Source: Mucilaginibacter sp. (lineage in GTDB: Bacteria; Bacteroidota; Bacteroidia; Sphingobacteriales; Sphingobacteriaceae). Taken from it: a stretch of 64,000 bases of DNA. The stretch lies in contig NZ_JANYGQ010000018.1 of the NCBI RefSeq assembly GCF_025359345.1, forward strand, positions 1-64,000, written 5' to 3'. This document shows positions 35,233-44,298 of the stretch, one piece after another; position 1 is the stretch's first letter; every line of letters begins with the position of its first letter. A program made the translations under genes and the position numbers. The notes below the pieces were generated by a model that did not search any database, had not been told where the DNA came from, and saw only the letters and a list, made by a program, of their open reading frames with translations.

Positions 35233-37662
35233 TCATTCTACTTTATAGTGGTAAACCTGCCGGCCAAGGTTACCTTCGGAATCAATTCCTTCCATAACAA
35301 CGCGATAGCTGCCTTTGGCATTGGCATTATAAAATTCAAATTGGGCATTCCCATCCTTGTCAGTTAATATTTCGGGGTTCCAGTAAATGGTGGTTCGTAA
35401 ATCTGCAAGTTTGTTGTCGGTAGCGCTCTCATATTTAGGCGAGTAAAACTCGCGGGCTTTGTAAAAGCCTCTTACGGTTATGGGCAGGATGCCCTTGGAG
35501 GTAATATCTTTCAATTCCTTGCCCTGTTGTAGTTTTGTGGTTATCACTAACACACCGCCGGCCGAGTTCATTCCGTATATGCTGGCGCTGGCATATTTTA
35601 ATACTTCAACGGTTTCAACTTCATCTGCCGAAATGGGTAAAGGTGCTCCTTCAATACCATCCACAATAACCAGCATCGCTTTTGCTTTACCGCCTAAATG
35701 GTCCATAAAGCTTAATTCCAAATAAGGAGTTGGCCCTACAAATACAACACCCCTCAATTTCCCATTCAAATTATCTCTTAGCATGCCATACCCGATGTCT
35801 TTACTGTGTAAAACCTGGTCGGCGTGGCCCGCGCCTGCAAGGCTCTGTGTTCTGTAGTTATCATCGCGTTTGCGGGCGTTTATTTTTACCTCTCTCAGCA
35901 TTTTTCCGCTAATTAACCCCTGCGTATATAGCTGTTTGCGTTGCTTTTGGTTGTTTTTCATGTAAGCGTTCATCGCCGTATCCGCCACAACCGATTGAGG
36001 TTGTTGGTAAAGCGTAACCGGCGCCGGCTTATCCGCATTGTAAGTAAGCATCGTGTTATTACTCCCCTTCGCATTCACCGCCTGTAAAATAAATTTTGCC
36101 GAATCAATGTATACCATGTTGGTAAAGCTGAAATTTCCTTTACTATTTGTAACTGTGCTTAAAACCCCGTGGCCGCTAAATGGCGCGATTAATGATACTG
36201 TACCTTTTGATAGTGCCCTGCCGCCCAGCATTTTCGCAGTTCCGGTTATCTCTAACATTTTTTCAGGTTGGTAAGTTAAAGCCGGGTAGGCATTATCGAG
36301 CAGGGGCCGCCATTCAAACCTGCGGTAGCCGCGGGTAAGCATCACCAAATCCAGGTTGCTGCGGGTCGAATCGCCAGTGTTTGTAAAATAATAGTTTGGC
36401 TGTTCTACTTCTCCTTTTAAGTCTGACGTTAGCAGCAGGTTTGAAAGGATGGTGCCTTCCTCATTTTCGTTTACTGATACTTTACCCTCATCTACGACCG
36501 ATACCGAAAAATGGCCCATAGTTACGGAGTCGGAGCGGTTTTTTGCCAGCAAACTGATGTTTACTTTTCCTCTTGTCGCATAAACTGTTTTATCGCTTTT
36601 TATATCAAGCGTAAGCTGGTCGTAATTTTGCACAAAAAACAGCCGCTCGCACATTGGCTCACCGCCTGGCGAAAACAGCGTAACTGTTGCAACGCCCGTA
36701 TGCAAGTGCCGCTTGGCAATATCCAGCGATATCACATTACTATCAAGCTTAGTAGTAACCGATGTTGCAACGCCGCCCGAATAAATCAGCAGCATATAGT
36801 CCTTATCCCGGTTTTGGGCAAAGCAGGCCTTGTTGGCTTCAATCCGTACCGATGCTTTGGGTAACGAGTCGTTGTTTATTGTTAACATTAAGCCCGAGGC
36901 TTCGGAACCAGGTAGTTTAACCATCTCTTGCATTCCATCGGCATAAGTAATTCTGGCGTTATAGCTTTTACCTTCCTGGGGCTGTAAGTAAAAATACCCC
37001 ATGCCCAAATGGGTTGAGGCAAAACGGCATATTTCGGTATTGTTATTATCCAATACCACCCCTGCCACATCAATCCCCTTGCCATTTGTACTAACTGCCC
37101 TAAAGGCGATTTTTGACCTAATGCCATTCACCAGGCTGCCGCTCTCGGGAAAAAATTGAACATCAGGTTTTGAATTTATTTTTGCCCCTGCAGGCGTGCT
37201 TTCGGCAATCTTTTCCTTTTCGGTCGAGCCAACCGGAACCACCTGCTCAAAAAAGGACGCATCAGCTTCGTTGCGCATCCATTGGGTGTAAGCCCGAATG
37301 CGGTAATTGCCTTTTGGCAACGAGTCGGGCAATAAAAAATCGCCCCAGGCAAGCCCGTTTACCAACTGTAGCTTTATTGATTGATCTATTTTATTATTGG
37401 TATTGATCAAATCAACATGCAAAACGCCACTTAAGGTTGATAGCTGGTGCCGTTCGCCAAACGTAACATAGGCTTTAAAATAAACCGTATCGCCTGCCGC
37501 ATAATAAGGTTTGTCAAATTGCAGATATGCTTTCTCGGTGAGGTGGGTTGTTAAAAAGGTCTTTAATTTAACGACAACCGGGTTAGCCACATTGCTCTTA
37601 TCCTGTCCGTACAAGCGAAAGCAGCACAGCAACAGGAAAAGGATTATCAGTTTTTGCTTCAT
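35233..37662 (-). CDS. MG2/TonB-plug protein, shorter paralogue
   Basis: An 809-residue exported protein (signal peptide about residues 1-19, ending YGQ) that corresponds to the second two-thirds of the gene at 31530. It has MG2 (EKAYLQFDKPYYAAGDTVYFKAYV, about 41-64), similar beta domains, a TonB plug with VEVLKYASASIYGMNSAGGVLVITTK, and the same tail (DLRTTIYWNPEILTDKDGNAQFEFYNA to the end). It lacks the N-terminal regulatory-like domain and the following 300 residues. Again no barrel follows the plug. A tandem duplication with gain or loss of the N-terminal half is the likely history. Confidence 0.82.
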   Translation of the reverse strand: MKQKLIILFLLLCCFRLYGQDKSNVANPVVVKLKTFLTTHLTEKAYLQFDKPYYAAGDTVYFKAYVTFGERHQLSTLSGVLHVDLINTNNKIDQSIKLQLVNGLAWGDFLLPDSLPKGNYRIRAYTQWMRNEADASFFEQVVPVGSTEKEKIAESTPAGAKINSKPDVQFFPESGSLVNGIRSKIAFRAVSTNGKGIDVAGVVLDNNNTEICRFASTHLGMGYFYLQPQEGKSYNARITYADGMQEMVKLPGSEASGLMLTINNDSLPKASVRIEANKACFAQNRDKDYMLLIYSGGVATSVTTKLDSNVISLDIAKRHLHTGVATVTLFSPGGEPMCERLFFVQNYDQLTLDIKSDKTVYATRGKVNISLLAKNRSDSVTMGHFSVSVVDEGKVSVNENEEGTILSNLLLTSDLKGEVEQPNYYFTNTGDSTRSNLDLVMLTRGYRRFEWRPLLDNAYPALTYQPEKMLEITGTAKMLGGRALSKGTVSLIAPFSGHGVLSTVTNSKGNFSFTNMVYIDSAKFILQAVNAKGSNNTMLTYNADKPAPVTLYQQPQSVVADTAMNAYMKNNQKQRKQLYTQGLISGKMLREVKINARKRDDNYRTQSLAGAGHADQVLHSKDIGYGMLRDNLNGKLRGVVFVGPTPYLELSFMDHLGGKAKAMLVIVDGIEGAPLPISADEVETVEVLKYASASIYGMNSAGGVLVITTKLQQGKELKDITSKGILPITVRGFYKAREFYSPKYESATDNKLADLRTTIYWNPEILTDKDGNAQFEFYNANAKGSYRVVMEGIDSEGNLGRQVYHYKVE

Positions 37663-37938
37663 TAAAACTTAGCAGGTTCGAGGGCAGGTGACGGGTTTAT
37701 ATTGGTATTTGATATAAAGCTACTGAAAAGATTAAACAATACCCCGTCCCGATTAAAAAATGGAACGCTTGATAATCAGCATGTTTCACAGCGTTCCGGG
37801 TGTTCCGCGTGGGAAAATGGAACGCTATGCATCTTTTTTGTGATATAAAAGTTCGTACTTTAATCTTAATTCGCCCCCGCTTTTTCCATCCCTCAATTAA
37901 ATTATATAACTTTCGCCGGGTGATTAAACTTTATCATT

Positions 37939-38788
37939 GTGTTAGTTAAAACTTTTGGAAGCGCAGTTTACGGCATCGAAGCCATTACCATAACCGTCGA
38001 GGTAAACATCAGTGGCGGCGGCAAACCTTTTTATTTGATAGTGGGTTTGCCCGATAACGCTGTGCGTGAATCCATGCAGCGCATTGAGGCCGCGTTGCAA
38101 ACCAACGGGTTCCGGATGCCGCGGCAGAAGATTATAGTAAACATGGCCCCCGCCGATATTCGCAAGGAGGGCTCGGCATACGACCTTACCATTGCTACAG
38201 CCATCTTGGCCGGCTCGGGCCAGGTTGATGGCGAAAACCTGGACAAGTACTTGATAATGGGCGAACTATCACTTGATGGTACGGTACAACCCATTAAAGG
38301 CGCTCTGCCCATAGCCATACAGGCGCGTAAAGACGGCTTTAATGGCTTTATACTGCCCAAGCAAAATGCCCGCGAAGCTGCCATTGTTAACGACCTGGAA
38401 GTGTACGGGGTTGAAAGCCTGACCGAGGTTGCCGGCTTTTTTGACGGCACAACGCAACTTACCCCCGTAATTGTTGACACCCGTGAAGAATTTTATAAAA
38501 GCCTTACAGCTTACGACAGCGACTTTAGCGAAGTGCGCGGCCAGGAAAACATTAAACGCGCCCTTGAGATTGCTGCTGCAGGCGGACATAATGTGATATT
38601 GATTGGTCCGCCGGGAGCGGGGAAAACTATGTTGGCGCGCAGACTGCCTTCAATTTTGCCGCCTTTAAGCCTGTACGAATCATTGGAAACTACCAAGATA
38701 CATTCGGTTGCAGGCAAGCTATCTGCCGCTGATGCGCTGGTAACCACGCGGCCATTCCGCTCGCCGCACCACACAATCAGCGATGTTG
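37939..38788 (+). pseudogene. yifB/comM Mg-chelatase-like ATPase, 5' fragment, cut by element 1
   Basis: The first 283 codons of the YifB/ComM family. The N-terminal S5-like ChlI domain is complete (opening VKTFGSAVYGIEAITITVEV; LIVGLPDNAVRESMQRIEAAL). The AAA part begins with Walker A IGPPGAGKT (about residue 217) and breaks off in RPFRSPHHTISDV. Seven foreign codons then lead to a stop at 38802. The next native codons resume at 50607 with the Walker B region, so the ATPase is split between Walker A and Walker B and cannot work. In other bacteria ComM is a hexameric helicase that aids branch migration during natural transformation. Confidence 0.93.
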
Positions 38789-38800
38789 TTGTGTTAAAGT
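38782..38800. other. attL of element 1
   Basis: The host/element junction in yifB. GATGTTG (38782-38788) is shared with attR; GTGTTAAAGT (38791-38800) is the element-side arm, the exact inverse of ACTTTAACAC at the other end. Confidence 0.85.
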
Positions 38801-38907
38801 AGAAAACATGTAACGTTTTGATTATCAATAATAAATAAGTTTTTAAAAATTACATTTTGCACGACTGCGCCCTGTTTTCGTACGTTTGTATCGTTCTCAA
38901 TGAGATA

Positions 38908-38954
38908 TTAATCACGACCCAGTGATTAAATGAGTGACTTAAATCATTCATTAA
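38908..38954. promoter_or_regulatory. Pair of dyads near the left end of element 1
   Basis: TTAATCAC (38908-38915) and GTGATTAA (38922-38929) form a perfect 8-bp dyad with a 6-nt centre. It is followed directly by AATGA...TCATT (38928-38948). A third palindrome, GGCATG and CATGCC (39023-39040), lies just before the first gene. No ORF covers the region. These may be accessory recombination or regulator sites. Confidence 0.4.
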
Positions 38955-39063
38955 AAGAGTCGAAAACTCTTTGCCGGCATTAAAAATTCTGTGAGGTCAC
39001 CACAATTCAAACCCCGCTTAATGGCATGGCGTGTCATGCCTATGATTTTAATTTTTTATAAAA

Positions 39064-39930
39064 ATGGCTAATATTTATGATTTCTCTATTACGTTCAGGG
39101 GCACTAACAATCAGATGCAAAATCTAGAAACTGTTCTAACTAACTATCTAAATTATTTAGAAAGTAGTAATTACGGCTGCGGTAATTCAACCTATAGTGA
39201 CCGTCAAGCATTTACTATTTTGATAGGTAAAATAACCGACCCGACTACAAGACACCCAACAAAAAATGAAACTTTAGGCGAGATAATGCCTAGAGTGGAT
39301 GATTTTACAAATATCAGGGAATCACGTATTGATAAGACGGGGCAGTATTACACTGTTAACTTTAGTGCTGGGCATTCCTGGCAACCACGTGTAACGCTAT
39401 GGGTTTGGATGGCTGATAAATACGGATTTGATTTTGAGCTGTTTTATTCTACAACAGACGGTCAATTAGAAGCTGGGGAATATGTATATGTCACAGGGAT
39501 ATTAAATGAAACTCATGTTGAATTAGAAGCCTATGACGAAGATGGTGAAGAAACCTATGACTACGGTGATGATGTATTTGATGAAGACGGGAACAAAATA
39601 GAAGATGTAATTCAGGCTTTAGAGGATGACATTGAAAAGTGTCGTACTTATAATTCTTTTGATTTTAAATACATTCAACCCTGTGTTTCAATTAATTGTG
39701 AAACTAATTATTTGGATAACTTAAAAACCTTTGTAGATAACAATTTGCACCTACCTAATATCGCTGAACATTTAGTTAAATCTGGATTGTTTAGAACATC
39801 TGCCGGGAAAGAAAAAAGAAAGAGAATTGAGGTTGAAATTAATGGTATCAAACTATTCGCAGATAGCAAACCTTCCATATCACAACGTAAATCAAGAATA
39901 GAGAAGTTGAAAAACCTATTGTCTGTTTAA
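39064..39930 (+). CDS. Element-encoded protein, distant resemblance to phage Api92-like proteins
   Basis: A 288-residue soluble, acidic protein. The first third (about 1-140) has an alternating pattern including SAGHSWQPRVTLWVWMADKYGFDFELFYSTTDGQLEAGEY. The 'trp-x-pro ... tyr' part recalls Api92-like/DUF1281 proteins of phages and plasmids, but this is only a visual resemblance. A strongly acidic stretch (EAYDEDGEETYDYGDDVFDED, about 159-180) follows, and the C-terminus is basic. First gene of element 1; the next ORF begins 22 bases after its stop. Function unknown. Confidence 0.65.
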   Translation: MANIYDFSITFRGTNNQMQNLETVLTNYLNYLESSNYGCGNSTYSDRQAFTILIGKITDPTTRHPTKNETLGEIMPRVDDFTNIRESRIDKTGQYYTVNFSAGHSWQPRVTLWVWMADKYGFDFELFYSTTDGQLEAGEYVYVTGILNETHVELEAYDEDGEETYDYGDDVFDEDGNKIEDVIQALEDDIEKCRTYNSFDFKYIQPCVSINCETNYLDNLKTFVDNNLHLPNIAEHLVKSGLFRTSAGKEKRKRIEVEINGIKLFADSKPSISQRKSRIEKLKNLLSV

Positions 39931-39952
39931 CCAAATTAAAAGAGGAACAACC

Positions 39953-40384
39953 ATGAAAATAAAAAAGATAAAACACCTACTATCAAAATTAGACATTGAC
40001 AGCTTATTAGAATTTGAGAATACCTATCGTGAAAAAAAGGACGCTATACTACGGGATTTTTGGACATTTGAAAACGTGAAATGCGAGCTTGCATCCTACA
40101 TCGATTGTTATATGGATGATTATTTATCTGATAAGATTAGCGAATCCGCAATGGCATTATATTACCCTAATGGTTTCGCTCAAGACTTTATTGTAGATGA
40201 CGAGATGTTTTTAGAACTAACACGTTCAAGGTCATTTGAGCAATTACAAGGATATATTGTTTGGCTTGAAGTCATTCCAGGGGCCAAGAAAAGTGTAAAT
40301 GAAATGTTAGATTTTCACTGGGATGGATATTGTGAATACTATCATACCAAAACATTGAATGATTTTAAACAGACTATTAACTAA
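39953..40384 (+). CDS. Element-encoded hypothetical protein
   Basis: A 143-residue soluble, acidic, mostly helical protein (LLSKLDIDSLLEFENTYREKKDAILRDFW at the start; EMLDFHWDGYCEYYHTKTL near the end). No family recognised. It has a good AG-rich ribosome site (AAGAGG at about 39941) and lies 22 bases after the preceding gene; the two and the next small ORF probably form one transcript. Confidence 0.6.
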   Translation: MKIKKIKHLLSKLDIDSLLEFENTYREKKDAILRDFWTFENVKCELASYIDCYMDDYLSDKISESAMALYYPNGFAQDFIVDDEMFLELTRSRSFEQLQGYIVWLEVIPGAKKSVNEMLDFHWDGYCEYYHTKTLNDFKQTIN

Positions 40385-40400
40385 ATAAAAAACATAAAAT

Positions 40401-40544
40401 ATGAGCTTTATTGTAATTGAAAAATGGAACGGATTAAACTCTGTATGCACAGATGAAGATGGTGAAACTTTGGAATTTGGTTCACGTGAAGAAGCGATGG
40501 CAGAGGCTGCCGAATGTCAACAAGGGGTAATAGTTGAGATTTAA
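40401..40544 (+). CDS. Element-encoded 47-residue acidic protein
   Basis: A short ORF, opening MSFIVIEKWNGLNSVC and ending ECQQGVIVEI. Two beta strands, then an acidic helix (SREEAMAEAAE). It begins 16 bases after the previous stop. Small beta-beta-alpha proteins like this are frequent in phage and plasmid accessory regions; some inhibit host functions. No family recognised. Confidence 0.45.
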   Translation: MSFIVIEKWNGLNSVCTDEDGETLEFGSREEAMAEAAECQQGVIVEI

Positions 40545-40742
40545 AGGCTATGATCGGAGTAAAAAATAATGACTTGATTACAAGTTAATTATTAAATACA
40601 ACTTTGTTACTCCAATAATTTTAAATAAAATTGCTAACATATTTAGCGCTATGTGTTAGTAACTTTTATATGTTTCCACAACATTTGTAGGCGTCTACGT
40701 TAAAATCATATTTAATTCTATATTTAAAATCAAATCTCACTA

Positions 40743-41702
40743 ATGGAAAAACTTAAATTTATCGACCTGTTTTGCGGTATAGGTGGCTTTAGGGTTGCTA
40801 TGGACCAAGCTTGTGTTGAAAATAATATCGAACCAGAATGTGTTTTTTCATCTGATATAGATACATATTGTCAAGACAGTTACGAAAATAATTTTGGTCA
40901 TAGACCATTTGGAGACATCACTAAAGTTGACCCTAAAGACATCCCTGACCACGACATCCTGTTTGGGGGTTTTCCATGTCAACCTTTTAGTATCATAGGT
41001 CAAATGAAAGGTTTTGAAGACACTCGGGGAACTCTTTTTTATAACATCGCAAGCATCTTAAAGGAGAAGAAACCAAAAGCGTTTATACTTGAAAATGTTA
41101 AACAATTGGTAGGTCACAACGGGGGCGAAACATTAAAGGTCATCATTAAGACATTAGAAGAATTAGGGTATTCGGTTAGGTTTACGGTATTGAACGCTCT
41201 TGATTATGGATTGCCTCAAAAAAGAGAACGTGTTGTAATAGTTGGACATCGTGATCCAATTGTATTTACCTATCCCGAGCCTATCAGACCCTTCAAACCG
41301 CTAGAGGAAGTTTTGGAAAAGAAAGTAGATAAAAAACATCTTGCTTCAGAATACATATTAGCAAAAAGGAAAGAGAGACATACATCTGCTTATAAACTTT
41401 CTATTTGGCATGAAAACAAATCGGGTAACATCTGTTCATACCCTTATTCATGTGCTTTAAGAGCAGGGGCCTCTTACAACTACTTACTAGTTAATGGCGA
41501 GAGAAGGTTGACTCCACGCGAAATGTTTAGACTACAAGGGTTCCCTGATACCTATAAAATTATTAAGAACGACACACAAGCAAGGAAACAAGCGGGTAAT
41601 GCCGTTCCTGTAAATATGGTTAAAGCGGTTATCTTAAAACTATTACCATACGTTGCTAAAACACTGGATATGACAGAAGTTTGCAAAGCTTATGAAATAT
41701 GA
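40743..41702 (+). CDS. C5-cytosine DNA methyltransferase
   Basis: A 319-residue Dcm-type enzyme that methylates the C5 position of cytosine in DNA using S-adenosylmethionine. Motif I is IDLFCGIGGF (about 7-16), motif IV GGFPCQPFS with nucleophile Cys79, motif VI ENVKQL, motif VIII QKRERVVIVG, and motifs IX-X RLTPREMFRLQGFP and QAGNAVPVNM. The target-recognition region between VIII and IX is short (about 70 residues), as in small type II methyltransferases. The next gene, 12 bases on, is the probable cognate endonuclease. Confidence 0.93.
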   Translation: MEKLKFIDLFCGIGGFRVAMDQACVENNIEPECVFSSDIDTYCQDSYENNFGHRPFGDITKVDPKDIPDHDILFGGFPCQPFSIIGQMKGFEDTRGTLFYNIASILKEKKPKAFILENVKQLVGHNGGETLKVIIKTLEELGYSVRFTVLNALDYGLPQKRERVVIVGHRDPIVFTYPEPIRPFKPLEEVLEKKVDKKHLASEYILAKRKERHTSAYKLSIWHENKSGNICSYPYSCALRAGASYNYLLVNGERRLTPREMFRLQGFPDTYKIIKNDTQARKQAGNAVPVNMVKAVILKLLPYVAKTLDMTEVCKAYEI

Positions 41703-41714
41703 TAATATTTGTTG

Positions 41715-42494
41715 ATGGACAAACCATCACCTAAATTAAGAACCGTACACAAAAGCCCACCAGCATTTCCTTTAAATAATTTCCCACCCTCTCTACCCCT
41801 TATTGTGGGTAGAGAAATTGTTTATTTACTAGCATCTAAAGGTGCGCCAAATCTTATAGGCTCTGAATGGGAAGCAATATTTGCTACTGCAATAGGTGCT
41901 GAATGGAGAGACTCCAATGTTGGTTTGGATGATGTAAGATTAGGTAATACTGCTTGGGGAGCCAAAACTGTAAAATCTTCTAATCCTTCAAAAGCAAAGA
42001 AAGTACCGTTAGTATCAGGCAGAAATTCCATTGTTTATTCTTTTGGGGCAAACATCGACACTTCGGTTGACCCTAATTTGCCTGGCGAACAAGTGTTATC
42101 TATTTGGAATGATAGAGTTAGTGCGGTAAGAGAGAGGTTTGACCACTTACGCACTATTGTTTTAATTAAAGCTAATGACTTGTCCGAAGTTGTAGTTTTT
42201 GAATTTGAGACTATCCGTTATGACCCTGAACTGTTCTACTGGGAATGGAATAAAAACAACAATTTACAGGGTTTTTCAAAACAGACAAATGCACACATGT
42301 TTACATGGCAGCCACATGGTTCTCAATTTACAATTCACGAAAAAGTTCCGTCAAATAGTGTCTTGATAAAGATTAGAAAGCCTGCTGGGCTGGATAAAGA
42401 AAAAACCTTACAGGCTTTGGGATTTGATAAATCGTGGATTACTGTTTCTAAAACGGATCATACATTACCAATACCCACTAAAAAGAAAAAGTAG
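41715..42494 (+). CDS. Candidate type II restriction endonuclease paired with the methyltransferase
   Basis: A 259-residue protein of no family I can name with certainty. It could start at ATG 41715 or at TTG 41709/41712. Around residues 50-75 it reads GSEWEAIFATAIGAEWRDSNVGLDDVRLGNTAWGAKTVK: an acidic residue, then D-D-V, then A-K after about nine residues. This fits the layout of a PD-(D/E)XK nuclease core. The C-terminus is basic (PIPTKKKK). Position 12 bases after a C5 methyltransferase inside a mobile element is the usual place for a restriction enzyme. The function is inferred from context plus this motif. Confidence 0.65.
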   Translation: MDKPSPKLRTVHKSPPAFPLNNFPPSLPLIVGREIVYLLASKGAPNLIGSEWEAIFATAIGAEWRDSNVGLDDVRLGNTAWGAKTVKSSNPSKAKKVPLVSGRNSIVYSFGANIDTSVDPNLPGEQVLSIWNDRVSAVRERFDHLRTIVLIKANDLSEVVVFEFETIRYDPELFYWEWNKNNNLQGFSKQTNAHMFTWQPHGSQFTIHEKVPSNSVLIKIRKPAGLDKEKTLQALGFDKSWITVSKTDHTLPIPTKKKK

Positions 42495-42512
42495 TCAAGC
42501 TAACTAAACCTG

Positions 42513-42548
42513 ATATGAGACTTAACCTGCCTCATATTATTTCTTTTT
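42513..42548 (+). terminator. Terminator-like hairpin after the restriction gene
   Basis: ATATGAG pairs with CTCATAT around an 11-nt loop, followed by TATTTCTTTTTAT. It lies 18 bases after the candidate endonuclease stop. Confidence 0.55.
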
Positions 42549-42617
42549 ATAAATGCTGCGCCAACAAAAAAACCTCCTTATAATTGCTCTATAGTTATTA
42601 ATTTAAAACATAAAGCA

Positions 42618-42869
42618 ATGCCAGTATTAAAGACAAAAGAACAATCAACAGCATTATTAGCAACTAAAGTGGGTGGTACTAAACCCGTGATTTTTGGTGC
42701 AGAAATCGACAAATTGAAAAGTGGAGAAGGGTTATTTTTTGAAGAAAAAGAATGGACAATTAAAACCACACCTTCTGCGTATTTCTATGCTAAATACAGA
42801 AAAGGTAAAGAAATAAAGACAATTTCTGTATCCAAAGTGAAAGACGGGTTTTTAATCACCAAACTTTAA
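42618..42869 (+). CDS. Element-encoded 83-residue protein
   Basis: A small, basic, soluble protein (MPVLKTKEQSTALLATKV...). A beta-rich second half (EWTIKTTPSAYFYAKYRKGKEIKTISVSKVKDGFLITKL) suggests a compact beta domain that might bind nucleic acid. No family recognised. Convergent with the XRE regulator gene. Confidence 0.5.
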   Translation: MPVLKTKEQSTALLATKVGGTKPVIFGAEIDKLKSGEGLFFEEKEWTIKTTPSAYFYAKYRKGKEIKTISVSKVKDGFLITKL

Positions 42870-42918
42870 TAGTTACCGAATAGTTAACTTCTATCCGTTG
42901 ATGGGAGTTTTCGGTATG

Positions 42919-43170
42919 CTATAAAGATTCACTATCTATATCTTTTAATAGTTCAGAAATATCCATTTCAAAACCTCTACACAATTCTATTAGGTAAATA
43001 ATTGACGGGTTATACTCACCTGATTCTAATCGATGTATGGATTGACGGTCTTTATTACCACCATTACCGGCTTCTTCTAAAGTCCAACCCTTGGCCTTAC
43101 GGATTGATTTAACCCTCTCTGCAAGTTTTTTTAAAATCTTCTTTTGTGTCTCGTCTAATTTTGGTGGCAT
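42919..43170 (-). CDS. XRE-family HTH regulator (candidate controller of the R-M genes)
   Basis: An 83-residue helix-turn-helix protein: LAERVKSIRKAKGWTLEEAGNGGNKDRQSIHRLESGEYNPSIIYLIELCRGF (about 15-66). The size fits C-proteins that time restriction-enzyme expression as well as small phage repressors. It reads away from the methyltransferase/nuclease pair and faces a candidate operator at 43213-43246. Confidence 0.85.
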   Translation of the reverse strand: MPPKLDETQKKILKKLAERVKSIRKAKGWTLEEAGNGGNKDRQSIHRLESGEYNPSIIYLIELCRGFEMDISELLKDIDSESL

Positions 43171-43212
43171 ATCCTTCCAATAGTAGCCCTACTGTGGATA
43201 TTTATTGTAAAC

Positions 43213-43246
43213 CGTACGGACTACAAATTCAAAATATGTCCGTATG
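43213..43246. promoter_or_regulatory. Candidate operator of the XRE regulator
   Basis: CGTACGGAC (43213-43221) and GTCCGTATG (43238-43246) form an inverted repeat with one mismatch and a 16-nt centre, midway between the divergent XRE and lipoprotein genes. The position suggests binding by the XRE protein. Confidence 0.45.
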
Positions 43247-43289
43247 TTAGCTTCAAATCATAAATTTTTAAAATCTTAAATCAATTGCA

Positions 43290-44186
43290 ATGAAAGAAAA
43301 GCTAACAAAAAAACAAGTCAATTTTGATTCTCTTATCACCGTGAAACGATACTTGGCTATCGGTTCTATCGTATTTATTGGTGCGGTAACAAGTTGCTCC
43401 AACTCGAACAAAAACCAAACGTCACAAGCTCAAGTTAATTCAGACACTGCACAAACGAGTAAGAGTAATGAGCTTGTCATTACTGATAACCTCGCCCTCA
43501 ATACTGAATATAGAGCCAACCCGGAAGAATTTAAAAGCAAATATTTACACCAGTACGTTACATTTAACGGATTCTATTACAAGAAAAACCCATTCAACGA
43601 GAAGCTTTCTTTCCTACTTAAATACCCAGGCACTGAAAAGATAGGAACGGACCCTATAGATGTGGTAGAGTTAAGATTTAACACCCCCAAGCCTAAAGAG
43701 GCATTATTTTCATATTTCAGTAGTGCTACCGATAATAAATATTGGATTTATAATGGACAGGATGACAAAATTATTGAACAAATGAATACTCATACAAGCA
43801 GCGATATTAATGAACAACCATTAGCTTTCTATAAACCCAAATTAGATGAATACATAGACGAGCCCAGTCACGAGACAAGAGGGTTTCTATTGGGATACAA
43901 CGATAATGCTTTAAGGCAAGTATTCACGAAGTATAGTCAACTGTTTTATAAACCAACCACCGAGGATGATTTTGACTATAACAAAATCTTTATTTTGAGT
44001 ACGGTTACAGTTAAAGGAAAAGTAGATGAAATCAACGTGGGTGTTGACGGTTCTGTATGGATGAAATTGAGTGATGAAAAAATTCTCAAAGTTAAAGATG
44101 GTTTTGTAAAAGAGAATATGAAATTAATAGATATGGGTGCTTTAAAGGGTATACCAAACAGCACTCCTGATACTACTATTCATTAG
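43290..44186 (+). CDS. Element-encoded lipoprotein of unknown function
   Basis: A 298-residue protein with a membrane stretch (about 21-35) ending in a lipobox-like VTSC (Cys about 36). The mature part has two beta regions that resemble OB-type folds: EYRANPEEFKSKYLHQYVTFNGFYYK (about 73-98) and ILSTVTVKGKVDEINVGVDGSVWMKLSDEKILKVKDGF (about 235-275). This recalls tRNA_anti-like lipoprotein families, though I am not certain. An envelope protein inside a defence-type element could be an exclusion or superinfection factor (speculative). Confidence 0.55.
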   Translation: MKEKLTKKQVNFDSLITVKRYLAIGSIVFIGAVTSCSNSNKNQTSQAQVNSDTAQTSKSNELVITDNLALNTEYRANPEEFKSKYLHQYVTFNGFYYKKNPFNEKLSFLLKYPGTEKIGTDPIDVVELRFNTPKPKEALFSYFSSATDNKYWIYNGQDDKIIEQMNTHTSSDINEQPLAFYKPKLDEYIDEPSHETRGFLLGYNDNALRQVFTKYSQLFYKPTTEDDFDYNKIFILSTVTVKGKVDEINVGVDGSVWMKLSDEKILKVKDGFVKENMKLIDMGALKGIPNSTPDTTIH

Positions 44187-44256
44187 GATACTTCGAATAT
44201 CAATCTAACTTTCTTACTCATTGCTGATGCAACTGTTAGTATTGAATAACGATTAG

Positions 44257-44292
44257 AAAATCTCCATGCAGCAAAGTGTATGGAGATTTTTT
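44257..44292. terminator. Bidirectional terminator between convergent genes
   Basis: AAAATCTCCAT pairs with ATGGAGATTTT (12-nt loop) with A and T runs on both sides. It separates the lipoprotein gene (plus) from the retropepsin-like gene (minus). Confidence 0.75.
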
Positions 44293-44298
44293 ATCGAT

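Noticed and set aside
39064..39930. First gene of element 1 as a firm Api92/DUF1281 homologue
   Set aside because: The resemblance is a short Trp-rich stretch; not enough for a family call without a profile search.
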